Assembly: GCA_016718155.1 (NCBI GenBank)
Contig: JADKEH010000012.1
Coordinates: forward strand, 1 to 64,000
Source: Candidatus Rhodoferax randersensis
Lineage (GTDB): Bacteria; Pseudomonadota; Gammaproteobacteria; Burkholderiales; Burkholderiaceae_C
Direction: 5' to 3'
Length of the DNA stretch: 64,000 bases
Shown here: positions 28,552 to 39,173 of the stretch, in pieces
Layout: every line of letters starts with the position of its first letter
How positions within the stretch are numbered: position 1 is the first letter of the stretch
Program-made: the position numbers and the translations under genes
Notes under the pieces: generated by a model
The model's database searches: none
What the model was told of the DNA's origin: nothing
What the model saw: only the letters and a program-made list of their open reading frames with translations

Positions 28552-30339
28552 TCAGGGCGCGCGCCAGCCCCACACGTGAACCGGGCTATGCCCCTTGATC
28601 GCCTGCAGCCCCAAGTCCACAAAGCCGTCGGGCTGCGCCAGCTCGGAGATGACAGCCTGTGAACAAACGATCGGATAACCCAGCTCCTTGGTCAGGCCCT
28701 CGATGCGGGACGCCACGTTGGTCGTGTCGCCAATTGCCGAGTAGTCGTGCCGCGCCTTGGACCCCAGATGCCCCACGATGGCCTCACCCACGTGCAGACC
28801 AATGCCTATGGCCAGAGGGGTCTTGCCTTCTGCCAACAACTCGCTGTTGAGGCGCTCCAGCGCCGTCAGCGTCGCGCGTGCGCTGTCAAAGGCCGCCGTG
28901 CTGGGCCGGGCCGCGGTCTTGGGGGCTCCGAATATCGCCATGATGCCGTCCCCCATGAAACAACTGATGGTGCCGCCCTGGTCGTGGATCGCCTGGTTTA
29001 CTTGCTCGAAATACCGGTTCAGCAGCGTGACAAGGTCCTGCGCGGGCATCGACTCACTCAGCGTGGTGAAGCCGCGCACATCCGCAAACAAAATGCACAC
29101 ATGCCGCGATTGCCCGCCCAGCGCATCGGTCAGCCGCCCTTCGATGATCTCCTGCATCACCGGCGGGCTGACGTAGCCGGTGAACGCAGCCCGCAGACGG
29201 CGTCGCTCGCGCATCTCGAAGATCGAGTCAAGCACCCAACGCCCCCCCAGAACCGTCACGCCGACGAGCATCGGCGCAGCCACTGCCAGGTAGACCCCGC
29301 GCTGCAGAGCCAACACGCCCACGGCGAGCAGCGCCGCGCACAGCACCATCGCCAGCGCCACGGCGCCACGCAAAGGCAGTGAAACGAACCACACCAGAGT
29401 GCACGCCAGCGCCAGACTCATGATCCAGGGCCAAGACAGCTCTCGTACCAGGCCACCACTCATGAGCGAACGCAGCGCCTGCGCGTGAATCAGCACCCCC
29501 GGCACGTGACGACCGTTGTCCGGCTCCCACCCCGCCAAGTTGACCGGCTGCAGGTGTCGGTCCTCAAACGGCAGCACGCTGCCCAGCAACACCGGCTTGC
29601 CTCCAAATGCGCGCTGCAGGCTGGCCGCATCGCCCTGCTGAACCCACTGGTTGACCCGATGCAGGGCCACGTAGCCCGGCTGCGGGCGCAGGCTGTAGTT
29701 GATCAAACCCGGCTCGACCGCAAGCCCCAGGTGTCGGGCCATTTGTCCGACCAAAGTGGCCACTGGCTGCCCCTGGTCACCCAGCCGTTCGTCAAAGCGT
29801 CGCACCACCTGGTCCGCGTCGGGAGGCAACAGCAGCAGGCCGGTGCCGCCCTCGCCAACGACCGTGTGAAATGGCGCGTGCAGCGGCCGCATGTGACCTC
29901 GTTCATCAACCAACTGCCCGACCACCAGTCCGGCCTGCTGCCGGGCGGCAATGAGACCGCGCATCAACAAAAGATCCGCGCCCGGCAGCACGGCGTCGAA
30001 CGAGCGGTCCGGCAGCGCCAGATCAAACCCGACCACGCTCGGCTTGCCGATGGCCATGCCCGCCAGAAAGGTGCCGAGGTGGCGGTGCCATAGGGCAATT
30101 GGCTCCGGGAATTGACGCACCGTATCCTCGTCGATGCCGACCACAACGATGTCAACCACAGAACGCGTCGGGAATACCTGAGCGACCACACGCTGCTGCC
30201 AATCGAGCAGCGCCAATTCAAGGCGGCTGGCCAGCGGTGTGAACACCAGCAACACCGACCAGCCCAGCACGACCGCATAGGCAGCCAACCGCTGCCAGAG
30301 TAGACGCGCCGCGCTCTCGGTGATCGCGTGCGTCGCCAT
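28552..30339 (-). CDS. CHASE2-domain adenylate/guanylate cyclase
   Basis: The 595-residue membrane protein has an N-terminal helix and a large periplasmic CHASE2 sensor (VVDIVVVGIDEDTVRQFPEP, AIGKPSVVGFDLALPD). Two or three membrane helices follow (about residues 305-370), then a class III cyclase domain. The cyclase has metal-binding LFADVRGFTTLSE, CFMGDGIMAIFGAP and the catalytic Asn/Arg in GDTTNVASRIEGLT, so it is probably active. It starts 7 nt after the FecR-like gene. FecR plus CHASE2-cyclase pairs occur in many proteobacteria; the signal sensed is unknown. Confidence 0.9.
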   Translation of the reverse strand: MATHAITESAARLLWQRLAAYAVVLGWSVLLVFTPLASRLELALLDWQQRVVAQVFPTRSVVDIVVVGIDEDTVRQFPEPIALWHRHLGTFLAGMAIGKPSVVGFDLALPDRSFDAVLPGADLLLMRGLIAARQQAGLVVGQLVDERGHMRPLHAPFHTVVGEGGTGLLLLPPDADQVVRRFDERLGDQGQPVATLVGQMARHLGLAVEPGLINYSLRPQPGYVALHRVNQWVQQGDAASLQRAFGGKPVLLGSVLPFEDRHLQPVNLAGWEPDNGRHVPGVLIHAQALRSLMSGGLVRELSWPWIMSLALACTLVWFVSLPLRGAVALAMVLCAALLAVGVLALQRGVYLAVAAPMLVGVTVLGGRWVLDSIFEMRERRRLRAAFTGYVSPPVMQEIIEGRLTDALGGQSRHVCILFADVRGFTTLSESMPAQDLVTLLNRYFEQVNQAIHDQGGTISCFMGDGIMAIFGAPKTAARPSTAAFDSARATLTALERLNSELLAEGKTPLAIGIGLHVGEAIVGHLGSKARHDYSAIGDTTNVASRIEGLTKELGYPIVCSQAVISELAQPDGFVDLGLQAIKGHSPVHVWGWRAP

Positions 30340-30346
30340 GGGATGG

Positions 30347-31258
30347 CTACTGATTGGCCAGGCTTCGCAGCTCCACCAGATCGGGCCGTTCCCGCGCCAG
30401 TTGCTGCCACCACTTTCTGGACTCGCTCACATAGCGCGCCTGCTCAAGCAAGGAGGCATAGATGAGCCGGTCAGAAAAGACCGCACCCGGTTCGGGGCGA
30501 AGCGCGGCCATACGTTGGCGCTCTGGTTCGCTGGCCAGCGAGAAGTAAGAAGACCGAACCAGACTACCGGCCTCGGGCAGGGTCGCCTCGACACTCCAAA
30601 GGTAGTTGACGCCGGGCTGGAGCACCACGCTGGAGTCCGGTGTCCAGCGGTCACCCGTGACCGCTGCCGATACCAGTATCCGGTCGCTGCCCTCATCACG
30701 CAGCACCAGACGCATCGCTGTCGCACCAGCGGGCGCCAACCAGACGAACTGGGGACGCACATCGAGCACCTTGCCGGTCGGCTCGAGCAGCTTGAACCGC
30801 TGCGTACCCATCCCGCGCATCACAATGCCGCCCAACACGACGCGGCCATTCTCAGTCTGAAGCTTGACGGTCTGCGCCGCCACCAGCGATGAGCGCGCCA
30901 CCGGACTGTTACCTGACAACAGAGTGGGTTCAGCGGCGTCGATCACGACTCGCGACGGACCGGTCAGTTGAAATTCAACACCCGACTTGAGGTAGACCAA
31001 ATTGAGGATGGCGCCCGCTTGCAGTGCGACATCGGTGCCGGGTGCCAGCTCGGACAATAGCGCCACCGGAGCGCCAACGCTGGCCACGGTTCGTGTGACC
31101 GAGCCCTTGACGTTGGTGACCACCGCCACAGCCTGCGCTTGCGCTTGGGAGACGGTCAGGCTGAGTGCCAAAAGCGCCACAAACCACCACAGAGCCGCGC
31201 GACGCCTGCCATCGCTGGCCCGACCGAACCCCATCAACGCTTGTCTCATGAATGACAT
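30347..31258 (-). CDS. FecR-domain secreted protein
   Basis: The 303-residue precursor has a signal peptide (about residues 18-40, ending VSQAQAQA) and a FecR-like beta domain (VTRTVASVGAPVALLSELAP, GAILNLVYLKSGVEFQLTGP). A second beta-rich half (VLDVRPQFVWLAPAGATAM) and a helical C-terminus follow. In the FecR family such domains act as periplasmic signal partners. Being directly upstream of the CHASE2 cyclase, it may present a signal to that sensor; this is inference. ATG at 31258 chosen over 31315. Confidence 0.85.
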   Translation of the reverse strand: MSFMRQALMGFGRASDGRRRAALWWFVALLALSLTVSQAQAQAVAVVTNVKGSVTRTVASVGAPVALLSELAPGTDVALQAGAILNLVYLKSGVEFQLTGPSRVVIDAAEPTLLSGNSPVARSSLVAAQTVKLQTENGRVVLGGIVMRGMGTQRFKLLEPTGKVLDVRPQFVWLAPAGATAMRLVLRDEGSDRILVSAAVTGDRWTPDSSVVLQPGVNYLWSVEATLPEAGSLVRSSYFSLASEPERQRMAALRPEPGAVFSDRLIYASLLEQARYVSESRKWWQQLARERPDLVELRSLANQ

Positions 31259-31367
31259 GGTGCCCCCCGAAACCCGTGCGGTCGATGGTCGGTAAAGCGG
31301 CCAGACTCGACGCACGAAGAGTGGGGCCGCGACCGATTATGCCGCTGGCCAGGCCGGACTGCCGACT

Positions 31368-31490
31368 TCCGACAATCAGTTGAGGACAGAGCTTGCCTAC
31401 TTTGCAGGCTGCGGTCTGTCCCGCAAGAACACCCCTGATCAGTTGAGGACAGAGCTTGCCTGCTTTGCAGGCTGCGGTCTGTCCCGCAAG
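31368..31490. repeat. Two tandem REP-like palindromes, GGACAGA subfamily, beside hom
   Basis: Units at 31368-31427 and 31428-31490. Both have GGACAGAG / GGTCTGTCC outer stems and end CCCGCAAG. The second has a perfect inner stem GCCTGC-TTT-GCAGGC; the first has one mismatch there (GCCTAC). The 5' flanks differ: TCCGACAATCAGTTGA and AACACCCCTGATCAGTTGA. The pair ends 3 nt from the hom stop codon. Confidence 0.9.
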
Positions 31491-31493
31491 AAC

Positions 31494-32828
31494 TCAGGCT
31501 AGCTCTTCCTTGCGGATGCGCACAATTGGCTCCAGCACCGTGGGCAGCGCCTGCATCTGCGCGAGCGCGCCGTTCATCTTCGCTTCCTGGCAGTCGTGGG
31601 TGAGAATGATCAGGTCGGTCTGCGGCAAGGTCGGCGCGGCGCCCTCAATCACCACCTCATCGGCCTCCCGTTGCAGCACGGCGTCGATGCTGATGCCGGC
31701 CTCGGCCAGGATGCCGGTCACTTTGGCCAGCACGCCCGCCTCGTCGGCTACGCGCAAACGCAGGTAGTAGCTGGTGACCACTTCTTCCATCGGCAACACG
31801 CGCAGGTCACTCAAGGCGTTAGGCTGGAACGCCAGGTGCGGCACGCGCTGGGCCGCATCTGCCGTGTGCAAGCGGGTGATGTCCACCAGATCGGCGATCA
31901 CGGCACTGGCTGTGGGCTCGGAGCCCGCGCCCTTGCCGTAGTACAGGGTGGTGCCCACAGCGTCGGCCTGCACCATCACGGCGTTCATGGCGCCTTCGAC
32001 ATTGGCGATCAGGCGCTTGGACGGCACCAGGCTGGGGTGCACGCGCAACTCGATACCGCTGGCCACCCGCTTGGTGATGCCCAGCAGCTTGATGCGGTAA
32101 CCCAGTTGCTCGGCGTAACGGATGTCCTGCGCGCCCAGCTTGGTGATGCCTTCGACATAGGCCCTGTCGAATTGCACCGGAATACCAAAGGCAATCGCCG
32201 ACATGATGGTGGCCTTGTGGGCGGCGTCCACACCCTCGAGGTCAAAGTTGGGGTCTGCCTCGGCGTAACCCAGGCGCTGGGCTTGCTTCAACACCACTCC
32301 AAAGTCCAGGCCCTTCTCGCGCATTTCGGACAGGATGAAATTGGTGGTGCCGTTGATGATGCCGGCGATCCACTGGATGCGGTTAGCCGTCAGGCCCTCG
32401 CGCAGCGCCTTGATGATCGGAATACCACCGGCCACCGCCGCCTCGAACGCCACCATCACACCCTTGGCGGACGCGGCGGCAAAAATCTCGGTGCCGTGCA
32501 CGGCCAACAGCGCCTTGTTGGCGGTGACCACGTGTTTACCGGCCGCGATGGCTTCGAGCATCAATGTTTTGGCGATGCCATAGCCACCGATCAACTCGAT
32601 CACGATGTCGATGTCGGGGTTGGCAATCACGGCGCGCGCGTCGTTCACCACCGTGACACCCGCGCCGACCAAGCTCTGGACACGGGCCACATCCAGATCG
32701 GCCACCATGGTGATCTCGATACCGCGACCGGCACGACGCTTGATTTCTTCCTGGTTGCGGCGCAGCACGTTGAACGCGCCCGAGCCCACCACGCCCATGC
32801 CCAGAAGGCCTACTTGTATTGGTTTCAT
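31494..32828 (-). CDS. hom: Homoserine dehydrogenase
   Basis: Reduces aspartate semialdehyde to homoserine, the branch to threonine and methionine. The 444-residue protein has the NAD(P)-binding GLLGMGVVGSGAFNVL, the catalytic region AGIINGTTNFILSEMREKG, and EADPNFDLEGVDAAHK. A C-terminal ACT domain (YYLRLRVADEAGVLAKVTGI) probably gives feedback control by threonine. The ATG at 32828 begins MKPIQVGLLG. alaA lies 76 nt upstream on the same strand, so alaA-hom are probably one transcript. Confidence 0.96.
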   Translation of the reverse strand: MKPIQVGLLGMGVVGSGAFNVLRRNQEEIKRRAGRGIEITMVADLDVARVQSLVGAGVTVVNDARAVIANPDIDIVIELIGGYGIAKTLMLEAIAAGKHVVTANKALLAVHGTEIFAAASAKGVMVAFEAAVAGGIPIIKALREGLTANRIQWIAGIINGTTNFILSEMREKGLDFGVVLKQAQRLGYAEADPNFDLEGVDAAHKATIMSAIAFGIPVQFDRAYVEGITKLGAQDIRYAEQLGYRIKLLGITKRVASGIELRVHPSLVPSKRLIANVEGAMNAVMVQADAVGTTLYYGKGAGSEPTASAVIADLVDITRLHTADAAQRVPHLAFQPNALSDLRVLPMEEVVTSYYLRLRVADEAGVLAKVTGILAEAGISIDAVLQREADEVVIEGAAPTLPQTDLIILTHDCQEAKMNGALAQMQALPTVLEPIVRIRKEELA

Positions 32829-32904
32829 CGTCATCATCTTCTTGCTTGAAAGTGCAGTCAATGCTTGTCCGGCATGCCGGGCTCGCTACAAAAACGAGAG
32901 CGCC

Positions 32905-34131
32905 TCAGTTGGAATGGCGCTTGCGGTAGTGTTCAAGGAACTTCGCCACGCGGCCTATGGCTTCGCGCAAATCATCCTCATGCGGCAGGAACACGATCCG
33001 AAAGTGGTCCGGTTGGGGCCAATTGAAGCCGGTGCCCTGGACCAGCATCACCCTGGTCTCTTCCAGCATTTCCAGAAAGAACTGCTGATCATCCTCAATC
33101 GGGTAAATAGTTGGATCCAGCTTGGGAAACATGTACAGCGCGGCACTGGGTTTGACGCAGCTTACGCCCGGAATTGCCGTAAGCAGCTCGTACGCCAGGT
33201 CGCGCTGGCGACGCAGGCGCCCGCCCTCGCCAACCAGCTCGTTGATGCTCTGGTGACCACCCAGGGCCGTTTGAATCGCCCATTGTCCGGGCACGTTGGC
33301 GCACAAGCGCATGTTGGACAACATGTTCAAACCTTCAATGTAGTCCTTGGCCACCTTCTTGTCGCCCGAGACAATCAACCACCCCGCGCGGTAGCCACAG
33401 GAGCGGTGACTCTTGGACAGGCTGTTGAAGGTCAGGGTCAAGACGTCTTCGCTCAGGGATGCGATGGCAGTGTGTTTGACGCCGTCGTACAAAACCTTGT
33501 CATAAACCTCGTCGGCAAATAGCACCAGACCATGCTCGCGCGCCAGCTCGACAATGGCGCGCAGCAGCGAATCAGAGTACAGCGCGCCGGTCGGGTTATT
33601 GGGGTTGATCACCACAATGCCTTTGGTACGCGGCGTGATCTTGGACTTTATATCGTCCAGATTTGGCATCCAGCCATTGGACTCGTCACACATGTAGTGC
33701 ACTGGCGTACCGCCGGACAGACTTACCGCCGCCGTCCACAGGGGATAGTCGGGCGCGGGCAGCAGCAGCTCATCGCCGTTATCCAGCAGCGCGTTGGTTG
33801 CCATCACGATCAACTCACTGGCACCGTTGCCCAGGTAGATGTCATCCAGCGTCACGCCCTTGACGCCTTGCTGCTGGGTCGAGTGCATCACCGCCTTGCG
33901 CGCCGCAAAAATGCCCTTGCTGTCCGAATAGCCGGCCGAATTGGGCAGGTTGCGGATCATGTCCTGCTGGATTTCTTCCGGCGAATCGAAGCCAAACACC
34001 GCCAGATTGCCGATGTTGAGCTTGATGATCTTGTGGCCCTCTTCCTCCATCTGACGGGCGCGGTCCATGATCGGACCGCGGATGTCGTAACAGACATTGG
34101 CCAGCTTGGCGGATTTAAAAATGGTCTTCAA
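32905..34131 (-). CDS. alaA: PLP-dependent aminotransferase AlaA
   Basis: Class I/II aminotransferase, 408 residues, probably glutamate-pyruvate transaminase. The start MKTIFKSAKLANVCYDIRGP and motifs LGNGASELIVM, VINPNNPTGALYS, FADEVYDKVLYD and the Schiff-base Lys in FNSLSKSHRSCGYRAGW match AlaA. It begins the alaA-hom row and is divergent from the Mth938-like gene. Confidence 0.93.
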   Translation of the reverse strand: MKTIFKSAKLANVCYDIRGPIMDRARQMEEEGHKIIKLNIGNLAVFGFDSPEEIQQDMIRNLPNSAGYSDSKGIFAARKAVMHSTQQQGVKGVTLDDIYLGNGASELIVMATNALLDNGDELLLPAPDYPLWTAAVSLSGGTPVHYMCDESNGWMPNLDDIKSKITPRTKGIVVINPNNPTGALYSDSLLRAIVELAREHGLVLFADEVYDKVLYDGVKHTAIASLSEDVLTLTFNSLSKSHRSCGYRAGWLIVSGDKKVAKDYIEGLNMLSNMRLCANVPGQWAIQTALGGHQSINELVGEGGRLRRQRDLAYELLTAIPGVSCVKPSAALYMFPKLDPTIYPIEDDQQFFLEMLEETRVMLVQGTGFNWPQPDHFRIVFLPHEDDLREAIGRVAKFLEHYRKRHSN

Positions 34132-34220
34132 AGGCCCTCCGGGGGTCGTTGGCGCAAGGCGAAACCTATAATTTGACCACAGTTCCGCGCCCGCGGCTGT
34201 TGTAATTGACGCGCTGCAGC

Positions 34221-34601
34221 ATGAAACTCCATCCCGACATCGTGAACGCCCCGATCATCAGTGGCTACGGAACTGGCTGGATCGGTATTGGCAACGAGAA
34301 AGTGCACGCCAGCACGGTCATCAGCTCAAGCGGACAACGCATCGCATGGCATTGCGACGCGTTCGAGCAGTTGGGGCCAGATCATTTCGCCCAATTGGCC
34401 AGCCTGGGCAGCGAGCTTGTGATTTTCGGCAGCGGACTGCGGCTGCGTTTTCCGCAAGCCGCCTGGCTCCAAGCCCTGATCGAGCGGCGCATTGGCATCG
34501 AAACCATGGACACGCAAGCTGCTTGCCGCACCTACAACATCCTCGCGGGAGAGGGCCGCAATGTGGTCGCCGCCCTGCTGATTGAGCGCAGTTCGGGATA
34601 A
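34221..34601 (+). CDS. Mth938-like domain protein
   Basis: A 126-residue protein of the Mth938/NDUFAF3-like family (MKLHPDIVNAPIISGYGTGW, SELVIFGSGLRLRFP, GIETMDTQAACRTYNILAGE). The bacterial function is unknown; the mitochondrial relative helps assemble complex I. ATG at 34221 is chosen because it begins the conserved part. It precedes the peroxiredoxin gene on the same strand. Confidence 0.85.
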   Translation: MKLHPDIVNAPIISGYGTGWIGIGNEKVHASTVISSSGQRIAWHCDAFEQLGPDHFAQLASLGSELVIFGSGLRLRFPQAAWLQALIERRIGIETMDTQAACRTYNILAGEGRNVVAALLIERSSG

Positions 34602-34613
34602 CACCACCCTTCC

Positions 34614-34636
34614 AACGCCGGTCTTCAGGCGTTTTC
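34614..34636 (+). terminator. Possible terminator after the Mth938-like gene
   Basis: A short stem AACGCC / GGCGTT with an 8-nt loop runs into TTTTC, 12 nt after the stop codon. The stem is only 6 bp, so this is a moderate candidate. Confidence 0.5.
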
Positions 34637-34740
34637 GGAGTAAAATCACGGGTTGCAGTTAGGGGTGCCAGAGCGCTGTCACAGGATAGTACCCCCGACT
34701 TGGACGAATGACGCATCCTGTCACACGAGACCAAAGAACT

Positions 34741-35226
34741 ATGGCGATTGTTGTCAATAAACCCATCCCTGAATTTGAATCCAACGCCACGGGCGGCATC
34801 AGAGTCTCCAATACGTCCCATCTCGGCAAGACTGTCATCCTTTACTTCTACCCCAAAGACAACACACCGGGCTGCACCACTGAAGCGATGCAGTTCAGGG
34901 ACAAGTACAAGGATTTCGTAAAAGCCGGCGCCACCGTATTCGGGGTTTCGCGCGACAACATGAAGTCACACGACGAGTTCAAGACCAAGCTGGAATTGCC
35001 GTTTGAGTTGATCGCCGACACCGAAGAAAAAATGTGCCACATGTTCGGTGTGGTCAAGAACAAGATCATGTACGGCAAGAAGGTCAAGGGCATCGAGCGC
35101 AGCACCTTCCTGATCGGACCTGACGGGCTGCTCAAGGAGGAATGGCGCGGCTTGAAAGTACCAGGGCATGTGGAAGACGTTCTCAAGGCCGTCAAGGCCT
35201 TGAAAAAGACGGCGGCCCTGGTCTAG
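34741..35226 (+). CDS. bcp: Peroxiredoxin of the BCP/PrxQ family
   Basis: Thiol peroxidase of 161 residues that reduces hydroperoxides with electrons from thioredoxin. The peroxidatic Cys45 lies in DNTPGCTTEAMQFRD. The resolving Cys found five residues later in E. coli BCP is Met here; the only other Cys is Cys99 (EEKMCHMFGV), so the enzyme may work as a 1-Cys or an atypical type. ATG at 34741 is the conserved start (MAIVVNKPIPEF). A strong terminator follows. Confidence 0.92.
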   Translation: MAIVVNKPIPEFESNATGGIRVSNTSHLGKTVILYFYPKDNTPGCTTEAMQFRDKYKDFVKAGATVFGVSRDNMKSHDEFKTKLELPFELIADTEEKMCHMFGVVKNKIMYGKKVKGIERSTFLIGPDGLLKEEWRGLKVPGHVEDVLKAVKALKKTAALV

Positions 35227-35348
35227 GACCAATTCACACCAGGGCGACATTTGTCGCGAGACCGGTTTCGAAACCGTCACGCCTGGGTCATCGTGCTCAT
35301 GCATAATGATCTGTATGCCGCTGACGCCCGCGACCGCACCCACCAATC

Positions 35349-35378
35349 AAGCCGCCTTGGCCCCAAGGCGGCTTTTTA
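35349..35378 (+). terminator. Rho-independent terminator after bcp
   Basis: Perfect 12-bp stem AAGCCGCCTTGG / CCAAGGCGGCTT with a minimal loop, followed by TTTTT, 120 nt after the bcp stop and before the PIN-PhoH gene. Confidence 0.9.
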
Positions 35379-35416
35379 ACTTCTGAAGTCTCTCAAGACT
35401 GCACATTAGCTCACCC

Positions 35417-37150
35417 ATGCCACTGCCACCTGCCCCCACCAAGCGCGCCGCCCTGTTGACCGCCGAGAGTTTCGATGTACCCGCACGCAGGCAGCCCAAG
35501 GCTGCGCGCCACACCGATGCGGATCAAATCGAGCATGCCAGGCCGCATAGGCCAACATCCCGACCATCCGACACCCCATCCACCGACCTGCTTACCCACC
35601 CGGCGGCATTCGTCGAACGCACAGAGTTGGAAGCGGCAAGCAAGCTCTCGCCAAGCCCGAGCAAGGCCGCTCGTCCCGGCGCAGTGGCGGCCGCACGTCC
35701 CGCAGCCGCCAGTCGAAAGGCCAAACCCGGCGGTCAAGCCAAGCTTTTTGTACTCGATACCAACGTTTTGCTGCACGACCCGATGTGCCTGTTTCGGTTC
35801 GAGGAGCACGACATATTCCTGCCCATGATCGTGCTGGAAGAGCTCGATGCGCACAAGAAGGGCATGACCGAGGTTGCGCGCAACGCGCGCCAGACCAGCC
35901 GCTCGCTGGACTCACTGGCGGGCGCCCAGGGCGCCGACATCACCACCGGCCTGCCGTTGGACACAACCGGGCACCGCGAGGCGCGTGGCAAGCTGTTTTT
36001 TCAGACCCAGCCCCTCAACTACACGCTGCCCGCCAGCCTGCCCCAGGGCAAGGCCGACAACCAGATCCTGGGCGTGGTGGAGGCACTAAGGCAGCAGCAC
36101 GCCCCACGCCCTGAAGGAGGTGCGCAGCCCAGCGGCCGCGAAGTGGTGTTGGTGTCCAAAGACATCAACATGCGCGTCAAGGCCCGCGCCCTGGGACTGG
36201 CCACCGACGACTACCAGAACGACAAAACTCTGGAAGATGGAGATCTGCTGTACGGGGGCTCGCTGGCCCTGCCAACCGACTTCTGGGCCACCCACGGCAA
36301 GACGGTAGAGAGCTGGCAGCAGGGTGCACACACTTTTTACCGGATCACAGGGCCGATTGTTCCCAGTCTGTACATCAACCAGTTTGTCTACTTTGAATCG
36401 CCCGGCGAGCCCAGCCTGTATGCGCGCGTGACCGAAATCCGCGGCAAGACAGCGGTTTTCAAGACCCTCAAGGACTACAACCACCTGAAAAATGCGGTGT
36501 GGGGCATCACCTCCCGCAACCGCGAGCAGAATTTTGCGATGAACCTGCTGATGGACCCGGAGGTGGACTTCGTCACCCTGACCGGCACCGCAGGCACCGG
36601 CAAGACCTTGATGGCGCTGGCCTCTGGCTTGACACAGGTGTTGGATGATCGCCGTTACACCGAGATCATCGTGACACGCGCCACCGTCAGCGTGGGCGAA
36701 GACATCGGCTTTCTGCCTGGCACCGAAGAAGAGAAGATGGGCCCATGGATGGGCGCGCTCGACGACAACCTGGAAGTGCTGGGCAAAACCGATACCAGTG
36801 CCGGCGAATGGGGTCGTGCCGCGACCAGCGAGCTGATTCGCAGCCGCATCAAGATCAAAAGCATGAACTTCATGCGTGGGCGCACCTTCTTGAACAAGTA
36901 CGTCATCATCGACGAGGCGCAGAACCTCACGCCCAAACAGATGAAAACGCTCATCACCCGCGCGGGCCCTGGCACCAAGATCATTTGCATGGGCAACCTG
37001 GCCCAGATCGACACCCCCTACCTGACCGAGGGCTCGTCAGGCCTGACCTTTGCCGTGGACAAGTTCAAGGGCTGGCCGCACGGTGGACACATCACCCTGG
37101 CGCGCGGCGAGCGTTCGCGCTTGGCAGACTACGCGAGCGAAGTTCTGTAG
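35417..37150 (+). CDS. PIN-PhoH family RNase/ATPase
   Basis: The 577-residue protein fuses a PIN nuclease domain to a PhoH ATPase. The first 105 residues are a low-complexity, poorly conserved extension. The PIN domain (about 108-260) has LFVLDTNVLLHDP and VLEELDAHKKG and later Asp residues in VLVSKDINMRVKA. The PhoH domain (about 355-577) has Walker A GTAGTGKTLMALA and Walker B YVIIDEAQNLTP. PhoH2-type proteins unwind and cut RNA. The extended N-terminus means that the start at 35417 is only probable. Confidence 0.9.
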   Translation: MPLPPAPTKRAALLTAESFDVPARRQPKAARHTDADQIEHARPHRPTSRPSDTPSTDLLTHPAAFVERTELEAASKLSPSPSKAARPGAVAAARPAAASRKAKPGGQAKLFVLDTNVLLHDPMCLFRFEEHDIFLPMIVLEELDAHKKGMTEVARNARQTSRSLDSLAGAQGADITTGLPLDTTGHREARGKLFFQTQPLNYTLPASLPQGKADNQILGVVEALRQQHAPRPEGGAQPSGREVVLVSKDINMRVKARALGLATDDYQNDKTLEDGDLLYGGSLALPTDFWATHGKTVESWQQGAHTFYRITGPIVPSLYINQFVYFESPGEPSLYARVTEIRGKTAVFKTLKDYNHLKNAVWGITSRNREQNFAMNLLMDPEVDFVTLTGTAGTGKTLMALASGLTQVLDDRRYTEIIVTRATVSVGEDIGFLPGTEEEKMGPWMGALDDNLEVLGKTDTSAGEWGRAATSELIRSRIKIKSMNFMRGRTFLNKYVIIDEAQNLTPKQMKTLITRAGPGTKIICMGNLAQIDTPYLTEGSSGLTFAVDKFKGWPHGGHITLARGERSRLADYASEVL

Positions 37151-37205
37151 AGTCACCTACACATTGCATAGGCCAAGGCGCGAACATTTGGGACCGCGCC
37201 AGTTT

Positions 37206-37476
37206 GCGTCATTGAGAGCCTCCAGTTCAAGGTCTGAACCGCACACGCACCTTGAACCAGCATCGTCATCGCGAGGCCGCAGGCCGTGGCGATCCATGTA
37301 CTTTAGGGCGATGGATTGCCGCGCTACGCTTTCCATGAACCGGTCGTCATTGCGAACGCAGTGAAGCAATCCAGGACTTCTGAACCCATGGACTGCCACG
37401 CTGCGCTCGCAGTGACGCCACCAGGTTCAAGGTCCGTGTGTGGTTCAGACCCGGAACTGGAGACTCGCAATGACGC
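37206..37476. repeat. MITE-like element with 53-bp terminal inverted repeats
   Basis: The left arm 37206-37258 and the inverted right arm 37424-37476 match at 47 of 53 positions. Both ends start with GCGTCATTG. The 165-nt centre holds further CGTCATYGCGA-type inverted cores. No protein is encoded. It fills most of the 359-nt gap between the convergent PIN-PhoH and dnaB genes; the rest of the gap shows nothing else. Same core as at 3918 and 7787. Confidence 0.88.
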
Positions 37477-37509
37477 GGTTCGCTGGTACGTCCGCAGTTT
37501 TCACGTCCC

Positions 37510-38916
<1,407 letters not shown>

Positions 38917-39101
38917 GGTCAGATTCCTTGAGTAGCCTTTGATGCTACCCGCAGAGTCGAGTGGTGGCTAGTGGAAGGCTGGTGGCAACTGGCGGTGAGG
39001 CTGTGGACAGATTGTGTAAATCACGGTATGGACGAACCGACCTCTGCCAAAGGGGTCTTGTCTCCGATCTATGCGCCCATCACAATCGATTCCACGCCGT
39101 A

Positions 39102-39133
39102 TAAAAGCGCAAACGCCCCTAGCGGGGCGTTTG
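39102..39133 (-). terminator. Rho-independent terminator of the protease gene
   Basis: Perfect 10-bp stem CAAACGCCCC / GGGGCGTTTG with a 4-nt loop, followed on the minus strand by CGCTTTTAT, about 40 nt after the protease stop. Confidence 0.8.
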
Positions 39134-39173
39134 TGGCGGCGGGAACAAATTCCCTTGGTAATACTCGAGGCGC

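Noticed and set aside
29485..30093. Long plus-strand open frames opposite the cyclase gene and similar long antisense frames over hom, nadK, clpB and mutY
   Set aside because: GC-rich codon bias keeps antisense frames open; the sense proteins have clear domains and the antisense ones none.
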